Positions 12,703 to 23,130 of a DNA stretch of 64,000 bases are shown piece by piece (the stretch's first letter is position 1; the number at the start of each line of letters is the position of its first letter). The notes beneath the pieces were generated by a model. The model made no database searches. It saw only the letters and a list, made by a program, of their open reading frames with translations, and was not told the origin of the DNA. The position numbers and the translations under genes were made by a program. Origin of the DNA: Melieria omissa (Eukaryota; Arthropoda; Insecta; Diptera; Ulidiidae); contig OZ020267.1 in NCBI GenBank assembly GCA_963971225.1, positions 114,338,936-114,402,935 of the forward strand, in the 5' to 3' direction.

Positions 12703-12950
12703 CTTCGTATTCCATAAATTTGGTTCCGTAAAGTTGCGTTGGGTATTGCTGCACACAATTCCAAAATGTTTGGCGTGCCAGCGGCGATTTTAGACTACTT
12801 TCTAGAAACTTGTTCGCTATTTTTGTTGGCTTCGAGACCACTCGCTTGAAATTTTCAATAAAATTAATGGCGTACTTGCAGCTTAGTGGTGGAACGAAAA
12901 TTCCTGCATCGAGTTATCGATAACTTATGCATTGTAAATCTTTTGCGGGT

Positions 12951-13315
12951 ATGCGGATAGTGAACGACGAATATGATAATGGGAAACAAATTTTTCATTC
13001 ACAGAGAATAATAAAGTTGAGAGAAATGTTTGAGGGATATTTTGTAATATTGTTATAACAATAATTTTTTTAACAATTAACTCGAATGCGGATATTGAAC
13101 GAGGAATATGATGGGAAACACATTTTTCATTCACAGAAGAATAATAAAGTTGAGAGAAATGTTGTAATGTTGTAACAATAATTTTGTAAACAATTACCAA
13201 TGCCGATAGTGAACGAAGAATATGTTGGGAAACAACTTTTTCATTCACAGAAGGATAATAAAGTTGAGGGATATTTTGTAATATTGTTGTAACAATAATT
13301 TTTTAAACAATTAAC
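12951..13315. repeat. three-copy tandem repeat
   Basis: Three adjacent copies begin near 12951, 13086 and 13200 (135, 114 and about 115 bp). Each has GATA(G/T)TGAACGA, GAATATG, GGGAAACA, TTTTTCATTCACAGA, AATAAAGTTGAG and TAACAATAATTTT in the same order. The first copy carries an extra GAGGGATATTTTGTAATATTG-like block that copy two lacks and copy three partly keeps. The unit is AT-rich and has no coding potential. Confidence 0.9.
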
Positions 13316-13510
13316 ACGGTGCTTTCCAAAGTCAAGTACTGCCAGCTATAGGGGCACTTAAGCGAGAAATGCAGCTAAGCTACGTTTTTGGAAATATCTA
13401 CATTTTTTTATGTATATACATATATATTATATCAATATTGATATATTATATATACCAAAATTTTGAATGAACGAATCCATTGAATTATTGAAAAGATTAC
13501 ACCAGTGTAA

Positions 13511-14001
13511 GAGCCTATTTACACGAGGGCTTTTCCCCCTGCGTTAAAAGTCATGCGTGACGAGTTTGTCGGCGAGAAGTGGTGAGAAGTCAGCGGGGTA
13601 GGCAAACACGCACGGTCAGCGAATTCCAGGGGTTTTTTTGACATTTGCTTTGCTCTTTTTCGCACTTTTCTTTAAATTTCAAACCGGCCGGACGCTTTGC
13701 TAACAATTATATTTACATCTTCCCTATTATTTAAATTTGAGCAGTTAATAGCCATTTCAGTGACTTCGAAAATATTTTCAATAATTTCTTCTTTGTTTAA
13801 ATCCATTTTTCTTTTAATAATGAGAATATCAAAAGCTACGCGAAAATGTGAATGAAGGAAAATTGGCCGCTTAAACGTCCAAAAAGCCAAGCAAAGTTGC
13901 AAGTAAAAAGTCTTCATGTAAATGCATGAAGATTTACGCAGCAACTTCAAAAGAGAGTTGCAAAAAACGCAGGGGGAAAAAGCCTTCGTGTAAATAGGCT
14001 C
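13511..14001. mobile_element. non-autonomous PIF/Harbinger-like MITE (TAA target site)
   Basis: A 491-bp unit with terminal inverted repeats of about 35 bp starting GAGCCTATTTACACGA and running on into a CCCCCTGCGT block; the two ends differ by one substitution and one single-base indel. A 3-bp TAA duplication flanks it (13508-13510 and 14002-14004). TWA duplications with a GAGCC/GGGCC-type end fit the PIF/Harbinger superfamily, though no transposase motif is present. The interior has a 92-codon minus-strand open frame (13672-13950) with MDLNKEEIIENIFEVTEM, possibly a leftover first exon of the parent element. Confidence 0.8.
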
Positions 14002-14334
14002 TAAGACTTATCATCTATCTATAGATGCTTACGCATACATAATATGTATGTATACACTGGATATAATGAAAATATATATGACATATTCTTACTGATATGC
14101 TTTTATGTAAAATAATCGGAAAGTTTACCTTGCGAATATATCTTTTTTGACAATTCTACAACCATTGTCTCCATTTCGAAAATGTGGATATTTGTTTCGA
14201 TACTATTTTCCATAAAAAACTTTTCAAAATTTTCCCGTCCTGCTAAACGAAGTATTTTTCATACAAATCAAAGAAAAATTGCTCAAAAAAAGGGCTGTTA
14301 AACGGAATAGTGCAGCTAAATGAAATGCAGTTAA

Positions 14335-14616
14335 CCCGGCATCGGTGTGGTGGGGTATACCATACCCCAGAGGTTGTATTTTTGTAAATAATACGGATAT
14401 CAGTTTTCTTATATTTGTTATTTTCTTTTACAAATTGCTGGCACATGAAATGTTTTTGAATTTTTTTTACGTAAAATTAAATGAATAATAATATATAATT
14501 GCTGTCTTTTATATTTGTGTTGTTTCGTGAGGTTGCTGCTATATAAAGTTGTTGGTGGGGTATGACATACCCCAAACACCAATAACGTAATTTTTTTTCA
14601 CCACACCAACGCCGGG
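14335..14616. mobile_element. piggyBac-type MITE (TTAA target site)
   Basis: A 282-bp unit flanked by TTAA at 14331-14334 and 14617-14620. Its 18-bp ends begin CCCGGC and read on into TTGGTGTGGTG or ATCGGTGTGGTG, matching as inverted repeats with two mismatches. TTAA duplication and CCC...GGG ends are the piggyBac pattern. Just inside the left end, and again about 60 bp inside the right end, lies a near-palindrome of the form GGGGTAT-N-ATACCCC. No coding capacity. Confidence 0.85.
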
Positions 14617-14735
14617 TTAAATGTGAAATTTTCAAAGAAAATTCGGTTTGCGAAGTAGTATTTTGACCAAATCTTGCAGCTAAGCAGAAAATGCACCTAA
14701 GCGAATAGACAGCTACACGGAATGTACTGCAGTAA

Positions 14736-15511
14736 TATGTTCTTAGGACTATTCAGATAAATAAAAATTGAATAAACCACTTACTTTGTGCTTGACGTGA
14801 GGAGCAGACCAAATTTACAAAAGATAAACGAAAATCTGGAACAAATATTCGGCATATGTCAGCAAGTCTGTGAGCTTGCATTCAAAAATATTGAAAAGCT
14901 AGTAATAGTTGAACAATGATAAAAATGTGTCAGTCTGTTAAAAGATGAGGTTTACATTTTAGATAAATTTGGCACTGCTGCTCTAAATTGCAAAGTACGT
15001 TTGTGACTGTTCACTATAAAGTGCAAAAATTTACAGAGACGCAATAATGGAATAATTATGATTTTATATTGAAGAATATGAAAGAATTTGATACTACCTA
15101 GTGTTGCATTTTGCGCCAACGTTAATATAACTGTACTTTTTCGGGTAATAAAAAATATTCCAGCGAGATTTTTGATTGCCGCGGGATACAAAAACAAAGG
15201 CTTGAGAAAACGGTGAATTTAAAGGAATTGTGTGCGTGAGTACGGATGCTATTTGGCGGTTCAAGATTAACGGAGCTTTTCCAACGTTGTCAGCAATTTT
15301 TGCGGAAATAGCAAAGTCGTTTAGCTGACTGACTGCTATTCATTGAAATCTGCACTTTCTCTGACGGAGAGTTTATATTTTCAAGTCAAAATTATTTATA
15401 GTACTACCGAAAGCCCAAAATTGTACTACGATTTCAAGTTGGCGAAAAAGAGCTGAAGCAGAAGGAAAGCAAAAAAGCTGTTAGACGAAGACATTTGTGC
15501 TTGTGGTTAAG
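14736..15511 (+). promoter_or_regulatory. cup: upstream region and first leader exon of cup
   Basis: No gene is visible here apart from the 5' end of cup. The end of a first non-coding exon is set by the donor TTAAG/GTGAGG at 15511/15512. The transcription start should lie within a few hundred bases upstream; I could not place it. Confidence 0.4.
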
Positions 15512-15573
15512 GTGAGGAAGTCTTCCATTTGCTGCAGTCTCTTTTTTTTATGTCCGCAATGTCTATATTGCAG
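15512..15573 (+). other. cup: 5' UTR intron of cup
   Basis: A 62-nt intron with donor GTGAGG and acceptor TATATTGCAG, 52 nt before the cup start codon. Confidence 0.55.
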
Positions 15574-15625
15574 TTGGAATACTGACGATTACTGTCTATA
15601 AACTGCACAAAAAGTAGTAATCGCA

Positions 15626-18600
15626 ATGGCAGATAAACTAGTGGCTCATGAAATGACTGTTGGTTCGAGTGTCGCAATTGGCGATGCTGAAACTGTCCGG
15701 AATACGGCTCTGATGCCGCCGCTCTTGCTTGTGGACTCCAATGGAGTGGACGTAGTAAAACATTTACTGGCTGTGAACGATACTGACGCAGAGACCACGG
15801 TGTCTACTCCAATAAGAATGGACTTTGAAATCCCTCCGCCACCTCCACCAACTCCTGTGCAGCAGCATGTTTCCGAGAAAAACTATGTTCAGATTAGTCC
15901 ACCATTGTCCCTGAAAATGGCACAGCAAGTAAAAAATGCCATTCAAGAGCGCGATAAAGCTCTGGACAATGACGGCATTCGAGAATTGGCAGTGCCCGAG
16001 GTCAAAACTAAGGGTAGTGTTACTCAAACAATGAACGTAAAGAGACTTCAATTGCTCGACAACGCAGAAAAGCCAAAGGTAGAAAATGAATTTTAATCAT
16101 ATTTGGTTGAACAGAAGCGGAAATGTATAAAATGCATTTTACACAAATATCAAACAATTCCGCATTTTGTTGTAATGCTATACATTTAAAGCCTTTGTTA
16201 GGTGGATCGAATGGTATTGGCAAAATTGTATTTGTCTTGAACAATGGCACTTCAAAGCCGTCAGTTTTGTGATTCAAATGAAAATTTGCTAGTCTGGAGT
16301 TGTAATTCTAGTTATGACCTGAATAATTTCTCACGCTTTCCAGTTAAAAAATTGGACTGATTTGCAGGCAGTATGTGGTATTTCGTAGATACCACTCCTA
16401 TAGCTGTTTTGAGCGTTAAAGCTTTCTGCCGAGTGAATAATTAAATCTTGGCACTCAGTGTCGGGCGCAGAAACACCCAAACGAGCAATTCATAAAAAAA
16501 AGATTTTCTACACTTTTGTGCTAATGACATAATTTTTTTTGTAACGTCACGAACTCTGGAATATTTTTTATTTGGAATTTATTAATAGAAAATTTTTTCT
16601 TGATACCACGTAAATATGGAATTTGTAGCAACTTTACGCAGTGAAGTGCTTATTCATATTAAAACATATTTTCTCTATAACTATTTGCTGTCTGCAGATG
16701 CATCCATTGGACAAACCAAATAATCCTGCATTTGCAACTTCAACGGGAATGCTGGCCGAGTCCGGCGTAATGGTGTTGAAGCCAAGACCGCAACTGGCAC
16801 TAGCCGAGTATAAAATTACTCCAAACACGCGGGAGTTTCGAATGTTGGATGTGCGGTCTGCAAAAGTACAAAGGCTGATGGATCGATTCATTAGGGTGAA
16901 TGCCCCCGTATATCCGGATGCAATTCCCTTGCCGCCGCCACTACCACCCAAGACGTTGTCTTTGCCAACTCTAACCCCTAAGGAGACGGTAACCGATGCC
17001 GAGATTAATTATAACGCGGAAGAAAAGACCGACCAAGTGGCTGGGGATAGAAATATAAAAACTGTGCAGCCAGCCGAGCAGGTGCACGAAGAAGACTTGT
17101 TGTCGCTGCAAGTGCTTTCCGCGCGCTCATCCACACCCTACACTCAAACCATGTCGTGCACAGTGCCTAGTTGTGATCTGGAGCATGTTGCTGAGCAAGT
17201 GAGTCCATTGAAGCACTCGCTTGTGCAGCATAGCAGCAACACAAATGAAAGCAAGCAGGAACACCTGCAAGCTCTCCCCAAAGCGCAGCGTAGAAGTAGC
17301 ATGCTATCAGCTTCCAAGTCCGCGCCGACGGTTAGCACGGCATCAGGCACAAGAAATCTCGCCAAGTCCAGGTCGGTCGATGGCACCCAAGGTGTTGTGC
17401 ATTATAGTCGCGCCAAATTGTTGCACATTCGCAATGAGCTGTCGAAAATGCTGAGTGAACGCGCTTCAAAGTTGACGGCTTATGTACCGAAAATTTTCGA
17501 TTGTGACGTCATAGAGCTGGAGGCGCGTCTTCGTCGCCTCAATATTTGGCGGCCACTAGATGGCCAGGAGGACAACCAACAAGGTAGCCGCAGAGCCCGC
17601 TCTAACGATATGATGCCCGCTTTCTTCAGGGGCAAAAACGTATTGGACGAGTCCATAATAAAGAGCCAGCCGCCACAACCCGAGCTAAAGGTATGTAAAT
17701 GCGATTAAAGGTACATTTCGTATTAAAATCATTACTGTTTTACTTATCCTGATCAGTATTAATTGATGAATTTGTTTAAAAAAAAACTTCAATCCAAATT
17801 AGGATACAACGGTTATGACCAATCAGAGACGCATTGGAAGTGGCCGCGTGCAAAAAAAGTGGCCATGTCCAGCACCACAAAAAAATCAAACAGTCGTCGA
17901 AAAGATAGCGACAACGAAGCAAGCGGGCAACACAGACATATCTGGAAAGTTACGTCTGTTGCAGCTCTTTGAAAAGAGCAAACAACCGCTGCGGTCTGTA
18001 GTCTCGCCAACGGCCATGAATGTGGCTGCATCAAAGAGTGCAGTGCGCCCGGAAACGGGCGTGGGCGCTAACGTGAACTATGTAAAGCGCGTAATGTCCG
18101 GGTTCCTGGTGGTCTCCAATCCAAAGGAGCGTGAAGCGAATGAAAGCTATCAACAGCGCTACACGAATGCGAATGAGGAGCCCGAATGGTTCAGCTGCGG
18201 CCCAACTTCGCGTTTGGATACGATAGAATTGTGTGGCTTCGAGGAGGACGATGATTTGTTGGGTAAGAAGGATTCGCTTGAGACTGGAGAGAACGACAAT
18301 TCCAATGATAACGATGACACCAAGGAGAATCGTGATGAAAATGCAAATAAGGTAAAGACAGCTGAGGCGATCTAGAACGGTTCAATTTTGAGTTTTCGTT
18401 GCGTTAATTTTTCAGACGGAATCCAAGCAAAAATTTCAACGTGAAATATTTAATTCGCACAAATTCCAAATTGGGAGCGATTCGAAAATGAACACAAATG
18501 GATATGAAAATAAATCCGATAAACCGAGTTCAAAGTGTTTGCAGGAAAAAGTACCACAGCAGGACGGGTCCAAGTCGATTGCCTTTCACTTTGATCAGTT

Positions 18601-20416
18601 CTCAAATAGCATTAAACATGGGCATGCACATCAACGACAATGTGGTGGCGGTAGCAATAGCAATAATAATGAAAGTCACCATAATCAAAATGGTCGCTCC
18701 AGGTTCCTACCTTTCTTTGTTGGCGGCAACAAAAAGAACCCCATTTATGAGAAAATTGATCGGAGCAACTCGTCGTTAAATGACTTCTTTAAGCATGCGT
18801 TGAACACGCAACAGCCGCATCGCCCACACCACCATCAACTACAACAGCAAATGCAGAAGCCAGTGTCGCATAACGGCAATTTTAGTTTGAACGAAATGCC
18901 ATCGGTGGATGAATTGGAGGCTAAGTGGCGACGTAACTCTGCGACTGCACAAACTCAAAACAATAATTGCAATAAGTTTAAAAATCAAAACAACGAAAGC
19001 GCCAACGATGCCAACAACAATAACCTAGCGCGTAATGCTGAAAAGTTCAAACAGTTTTTGGGGCAGTTACATGAAAACGGCACCAATAACAGTCATACAA
19101 AAGTTGCTGCTGCTAAAAGCGATGAACACAGTTCAATACCGAATATGTTTAGCAATGAAAATCTAACAAATTTGATTTTTAAACAACATCATTACCAACA
19201 ACAACAACAACAGCAGCAACAACAGCAGCAACAACAACAACAGCAACAGGCACTACTTGCCAATCTGCATTTGAAGGCAATTCTGAGTCGTCCCGAAGCG
19301 CAAATCTTGTTGCTAGGTTTGGCGAAAGGTGAGCGGTTGTTTCGAATCATTGTAGATACATGTTCATTAAAGTTTCTATGCTTTTAACAGGGGATATTTC
19401 CAAGCACGGCTTGCTAATTCAGTTATCGAATCCACGACTGCCACAACGCGACCGCGAAGCTATCACGGCTGTTCTCACCTTTACCTCTGCTCAGCATCAG
19501 CAACAACAGCAACAACTCCACCAGCAACTACCACACCAGAATCAGTCGTTCGAGTTGTTCTCCAACAATTTGCTCATGAATCAATTGCAAAACTTACAAA
19601 ACTTGGCAATTGTGCAGCAAACATTGGCGGCACAGCAGCAACAACAACAACAACAACAACAGCAGCAGCAGCAATTGCAACAGGGTAACAAACGTAATCC
19701 ACTGTATCCGATGCAAACCATGACGCAGGAAGAACTGCAAAATCATGCTAATCTCATTATGCAAAACGCGCTGGCGAAACGCAAACTAGAAGAGCAATCG
19801 AATCTTCTGGGTATTCAAAAGATGATACAACTAAATGCGGTTGCGACTGCTGCCGCTGCTGCTGCCGCTAAACACCAACAGCAGCAACAGCATCAGCAGC
19901 AAGCGCAACAACAGCAAGCGCAACAACAGCAGACGCGCAACGGCGCCGCTATACAGATGACTGTCAACCAGCATGCGCAGCGCGCTAGCATTGCCCCGGT
20001 CGGCACAGGCAACGGTAACGGTAATGGCAGTCGTCGTCTGCAGGCGCTGCAAAATCTGTTCAACGACTCGAACGGCATGGTCGACGCCAACAATTCCTCG
20101 GCGCACAACGCTCAAAGCCAGCATAAACAAACCCAACCGCAACAACAAAATCCGTCTTATCGTAACAATCGGAGCAGCACCATGCAACATACAACAACAC
20201 AATCACGCCGCCGATCTTGCGGCGCTGGTACTCACAATAGCCATGTAAAGTCCTCCGCTGATCCTGAAAACCTTGCGATGCCAGGAACGTTGACCAATAT
20301 CGAACATCAAAATCAGGAAAATTCGAACGTACACTTTCAGCACAACAATCATAACAGTCGTTGCACTAGAATACAATTTCCCGCACAGCAGCAGACTGTG
20401 CTGTCCAACGGTGTAG
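15626..20416 (+). CDS. cup: Cup, eIF4E-binding translational repressor (4E-T family)
   Basis: Exons 15626-16078, 16698-17690, 17803-18351, 18416-19328 and 19391-20416 join in frame to about 1311 codons. Cup is a 4E-T-family adaptor that binds eIF4E, blocks eIF4G and represses mRNAs such as oskar and nanos in fly oogenesis. The canonical eIF4E-binding motif YSRAKLL is at Tyr387-Leu393, followed by a conserved helix region ending ARLRRLNIWRPLDG. A 4E-T-like segment, LAKG/DISKHGLLIQLSNP, spans the exon 4/5 junction. The N-terminus has poly-Pro patches; the C-terminal half is rich in Asn, His and Gln, with long Gln runs at about 19198-19248, 19640-19680 and 19875-19930. Exon 5 ends at a strong donor (GTAG/GTGAGT, phase 1). 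The final residues are unresolved: reading through gives a stop at 20467-20469; otherwise a downstream exon is used. The exon at 25935-26120 is in a compatible phase. Confidence 0.9.
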
Positions 20417-20499
20417 GTGAGTATCATTTAAATTTTATACATTCTCTTATATGTGCTTATAACTTGTAAAAGTTGAACTTTAATTTCAAATTTGTATTC

Positions 20500-20505
20500 T
20501 TTATT
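20500..20505 (-). terminator. poly(A) signal of the serpin gene
   Basis: TTTATT on the plus strand is AATAAA on the minus strand, 20 nt after the serpin stop codon. It lies between that stop and the last confirmed cup exon, so the serpin transcript ends within cup's 3' region. Confidence 0.6.
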
Positions 20506-20525
20506 TTTCCTGCTTAACACTCTTA

Positions 20526-21626
20526 TTAAACTGTGGGATTAATAACTTTTCCAAGATATAAAATTCGTCCAGTAGTCTCCTCTTCGACAAAGAATACGAA
20601 TGGCCTATTCACAATGTATTGTACAACATTTTCGTGGGTATTTTCGTTTTTTCCCCTGCGTCTTGCACTTTCGCCGCCTGCTTCGTCCACGGTAATACCC
20701 GTAAGCTGGAAAATATTCGCCTTCTCCACATCTTCGCCAAATATCTGCCGGGAGTTGCTGCCTTTGAAAACTTGGTTTTGCAGCAGGTGCTGCAGTAGGT
20801 CTCGCTTGAAGTTGACCTTGAAGTTGTACTTGAATTTGGGCATTACAACTCTGACCTTAGTTGACTCCATCAGCGATTGGGCTCGTTTAATCTGGTCATT
20901 GTGCAGAGATTCTAAGAGCTCGTTCGCACCGGCTTTGGCATGCGGCAATAGAATGAACATAGCCACACCGTGTGCAGCTTGGGAAAGTCGCAACATTTTT
21001 GCGCCCAATATTTGTGAATCCAAATAGTAGAAGTAGCTGATCTGCTCCATGGCGTCGATTATAATTGATTGCTTTGGTGTCGTATAAAACGTTGTTTGGT
21101 AGGTGTACGTGAATTTGCTCTGCCATTGCACACTAAAATACGACAAGCGCAGTATTAGTATTTTTAAGCCGATTATATCCGATTCATTCAGTAGCTGCTG
21201 CATGTCGCCGTCTGTTACATTGCTACACCAGGCGTTCATTTCGTTGAGGGGCTGCTTCATCGGAAGTTGCGCTATTTCTGCTTCGTAGTGGTCCTTTATG
21301 TTGTCCGGTAATTCTAGCACAACTGACGGGTCTGTGTAGATTATCGTCTTGTCCTCACGTACCTGGAGCTTAGGTGAATCATCATCTATTCGAATGTCAA
21401 TTAGTGAAGGCTCTTGCAGCAAATTTTCCATGTCGAACAGCGAAACGATGAAATTTTCATCGGCCTTACGCGCTAAGTCTGTCGTGATCAGTACCTGCCA
21501 TGGAAAGTAGTCCCGCGAGTCGACCGGCACATAGTTATGTCCCGTGCTGACATTGACATTTTGCTGAGAAGTTGTTTCTGCTCTAGTAAGCACAAACGCA
21601 GTCAATATACAGAATACTATCCGCAT
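20526..21626 (-). CDS. divergent secreted serpin, probably non-inhibitory
   Basis: An intronless 366-aa frame starting at the ATG at 21624-21626. A signal peptide is clear (MRIVFCILTAFVLTRA). The C-terminal half shows the serpin fold: a VRVVMPKFKYNFKVNFKRDL strand-helix block, a breach/hinge-like ITVDEAGGESA, and the terminal RPFVFFVEEETTGRILYLGKV. The N-terminal half barely matches the usual helix A-to-strand 3A consensus. In inhibitory serpins the hinge is a run of small residues after Glu-Glu/Gly; here it turns at once into RRRGKNENTHENVV, short and highly charged, so trapping of a protease by loop insertion looks unlikely (inference). The gene is antisense to and just downstream of cup's last confirmed exon, and may be nested in a cup intron. 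No frame break. It could be a reproductive or haemolymph serpin-like protein. Confidence 0.82.
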   Translation of the reverse strand: MRIVFCILTAFVLTRAETTSQQNVNVSTGHNYVPVDSRDYFPWQVLITTDLARKADENFIVSLFDMENLLQEPSLIDIRIDDDSPKLQVREDKTIIYTDPSVVLELPDNIKDHYEAEIAQLPMKQPLNEMNAWCSNVTDGDMQQLLNESDIIGLKILILRLSYFSVQWQSKFTYTYQTTFYTTPKQSIIIDAMEQISYFYYLDSQILGAKMLRLSQAAHGVAMFILLPHAKAGANELLESLHNDQIKRAQSLMESTKVRVVMPKFKYNFKVNFKRDLLQHLLQNQVFKGSNSRQIFGEDVEKANIFQLTGITVDEAGGESARRRGKNENTHENVVQYIVNRPFVFFVEEETTGRILYLGKVINPTV

Positions 21627-22448
21627 TATAGTGTTTTAATTTTCCCAAACTGTTAAGCTTCCGTTTGCGACTGTGTTCAGTTGTACAATGCTCAAAAAAA
21701 TGATATTTTCAGACTGTGCTGACTAACAAGTGCGAAACGCTCCCGAAAGTTTTGGATGGTGCGATAACGATCTACTGAGAAAAAACCGCTCTGCTTGGTA
21801 GAGAGATTTTTAAGAAAATTCAACTAAATCGTGACGGTTTATTTTTAAGTTTCGATTTGCACGGAAATTCCAGATCTCGATCCGAGTATTTTCGGTCAAA
21901 GATCGCTTTAAGAAATATGCCATTTTGAGCGTTTGCCGTCACTTGGCGTAGAGCGACTCGGTGCATGAGTAAGAGAACAGCCAATTCGAGGGGAACATAT
22001 AGAGGTTTGAGATCATGCAACGACCGAACGAGATGTACTTAGATCACTTATAGATAAGCCGCAATAACATGCGCCCAGTGTTGTGGCAGTTTTCCATGGC
22101 GGCGCTTATCAGTGAACAAATAGAATGGTATCGAAGATGTTTACCGTAACAATATTTTTCCGAATCCGAAGCACCGCCGACGTGAATGTAATTTTTTTCA
22201 AATTACTTTTTCGGAACCTTTTCCTAGTTCCGAGGCTCTGCTTGCCATTGGTCTCGGGGCCACCTAAATACATTCCTGTAATTCGTGTTCGCTTCTTCAA
22301 TAAAGTGGCAACTCCACCACCGGCCATCAATCAGCTGCACAATTCGGCCGGAAAAAAGTTATGCTTTGCGGTGGCGGTGTTTTGTAATACTACATGTGCG
22401 ACAATTTCATAATTTATCAATCAAAGCGAGTGTAAGAAGCCGACTGCA
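21627..22448. other. upstream regions of the serpin and microprotein genes
   Basis: No coding region is supported. The serpin promoter must lie just above 21626. Two possible acceptors on the plus strand, at about 21680 (TGTTCAG) and 21712 (TATTTTCAG), would give cup only a few extra codons before a stop; I regard these as weak. Confidence 0.35.
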
Positions 22449-22679
22449 ATGCAAATACGTCGTCCGCGCGGCGTAACGGTGCAACAGTTGATGGTCGTCA
22501 CAGCGATTGGATTCCTGTGCGGCGTCTATATTTGGCAACCATTGTTTCTGAAATTCAAAAACGAACCCAAAGCAGCACAGGAGCAAAAGTCGACAGACAC
22601 TGCCGCAGTCATTGCAACGGTTGCGGGCACTTCCGCAGACATTGCCCAAACTACCGTTACAGCAGCGACAACCAAATAA
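22449..22679 (+). CDS. PIGBOS1-like single-pass microprotein
   Basis: A 76-aa frame with one hydrophobic segment, LMVVTAIGFLCGVYIWQPLF, at about residues 14-33. The combination of a short basic N-terminus, a small-residue-rich helix and the GVYIWQP exit motif closely resembles PIGBOS1, an outer-mitochondrial-membrane microprotein of vertebrates with GGVYIFQP. The C-terminal 40 residues are Ala/Thr-rich and probably disordered. The start at 22449 is the first ATG in this frame near the leader. The next ORF on the same strand begins 250 nt after the stop, and the two may share a transcript. Assignment rests on pattern resemblance only. Confidence 0.65.
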   Translation: MQIRRPRGVTVQQLMVVTAIGFLCGVYIWQPLFLKFKNEPKAAQEQKSTDTAAVIATVAGTSADIAQTTVTAATTK

Positions 22680-22929
22680 TTCAAGGTTAATTGCCGTTGT
22701 TAATGCAGTCGAATCGACTGCCGACTTGATTGAGGTTTTCATTTTCGAATGTGAATATTTGAGTGGAGTTTTAGTCCATATTTGGTTAATTTATGTTAAC
22801 AATTCGACCCAAAATGATCGGAACTATGTTTTTCATGTTTTTATATTTTATTGTATCCAATAAGAAAACTACTAATTCGAGTGTCTTTATTTTTGTTCTC
22901 TTATGTTTTCTTGCCGTGCAACCGCACAG

Positions 22930-23130
22930 ATGAATTTCATTGACTTCCTGAGGAAATTTAAAAGCACAGCGCCGGGCGTACTGGCCATCGGCGTGTTCTC
23001 CACTTTGTTGATAGCTACTGGTTATCGGATGTTCGTTCAGCCAGATATGAGAAGGAGACGTCGAGAGCAGGCTGAGTCATACGCTAATTACATTTTCGAG
23101 CAGGAGAATATGCATCGCGCCGATCCGTAG
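22930..23130 (+). CDS. small single-pass membrane protein, 66 aa
   Basis: The frame starts MNFIDFLRKFKSTAPGVLAI, contains one membrane helix (GVLAIGVFSTLLIATGYRMF) and then a basic, Arg/Glu-rich tail (QPDMRRRRREQAESYANYIF). The layout of helix, FxQP/FRP-type exit and charged EQA tail recalls SMIM20/MITRAC-type mitochondrial inner-membrane microproteins, but I am not certain of the family. The ATG lies directly after a good splice acceptor (CAACCGCACAG/ATG), with a pyrimidine-rich tract before it, so the ORF probably starts an exon. Codon use is ordinary and there is no frame break. Confidence 0.65.
   Translation: MNFIDFLRKFKSTAPGVLAIGVFSTLLIATGYRMFVQPDMRRRRREQAESYANYIFEQENMHRADP

Larger units (their letters stand above)
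13321..14735. repeat. degenerate 16-18 bp repeat region, split by two MITEs
   Basis: Variants of GCAGCTAAGCGAAAAT recur: around 13355-13380, 14240, 14294-14334 and 14675-14735. Where copies abut, spacing is 16-18 bp. Removing the TTAA-flanked element at 14335-14616 restores two adjacent units across the insertion site (GAAATGCAG/TTAAATGTGAAA), so the array predates that insertion. Confidence 0.5.

Noticed and set aside
21680..21726. Two acceptors that could give cup a terminal exon of 4-8 codons
   Set aside because: The added peptide is too short to judge and the sites lie in the serpin promoter side; kept only as a weak possibility.
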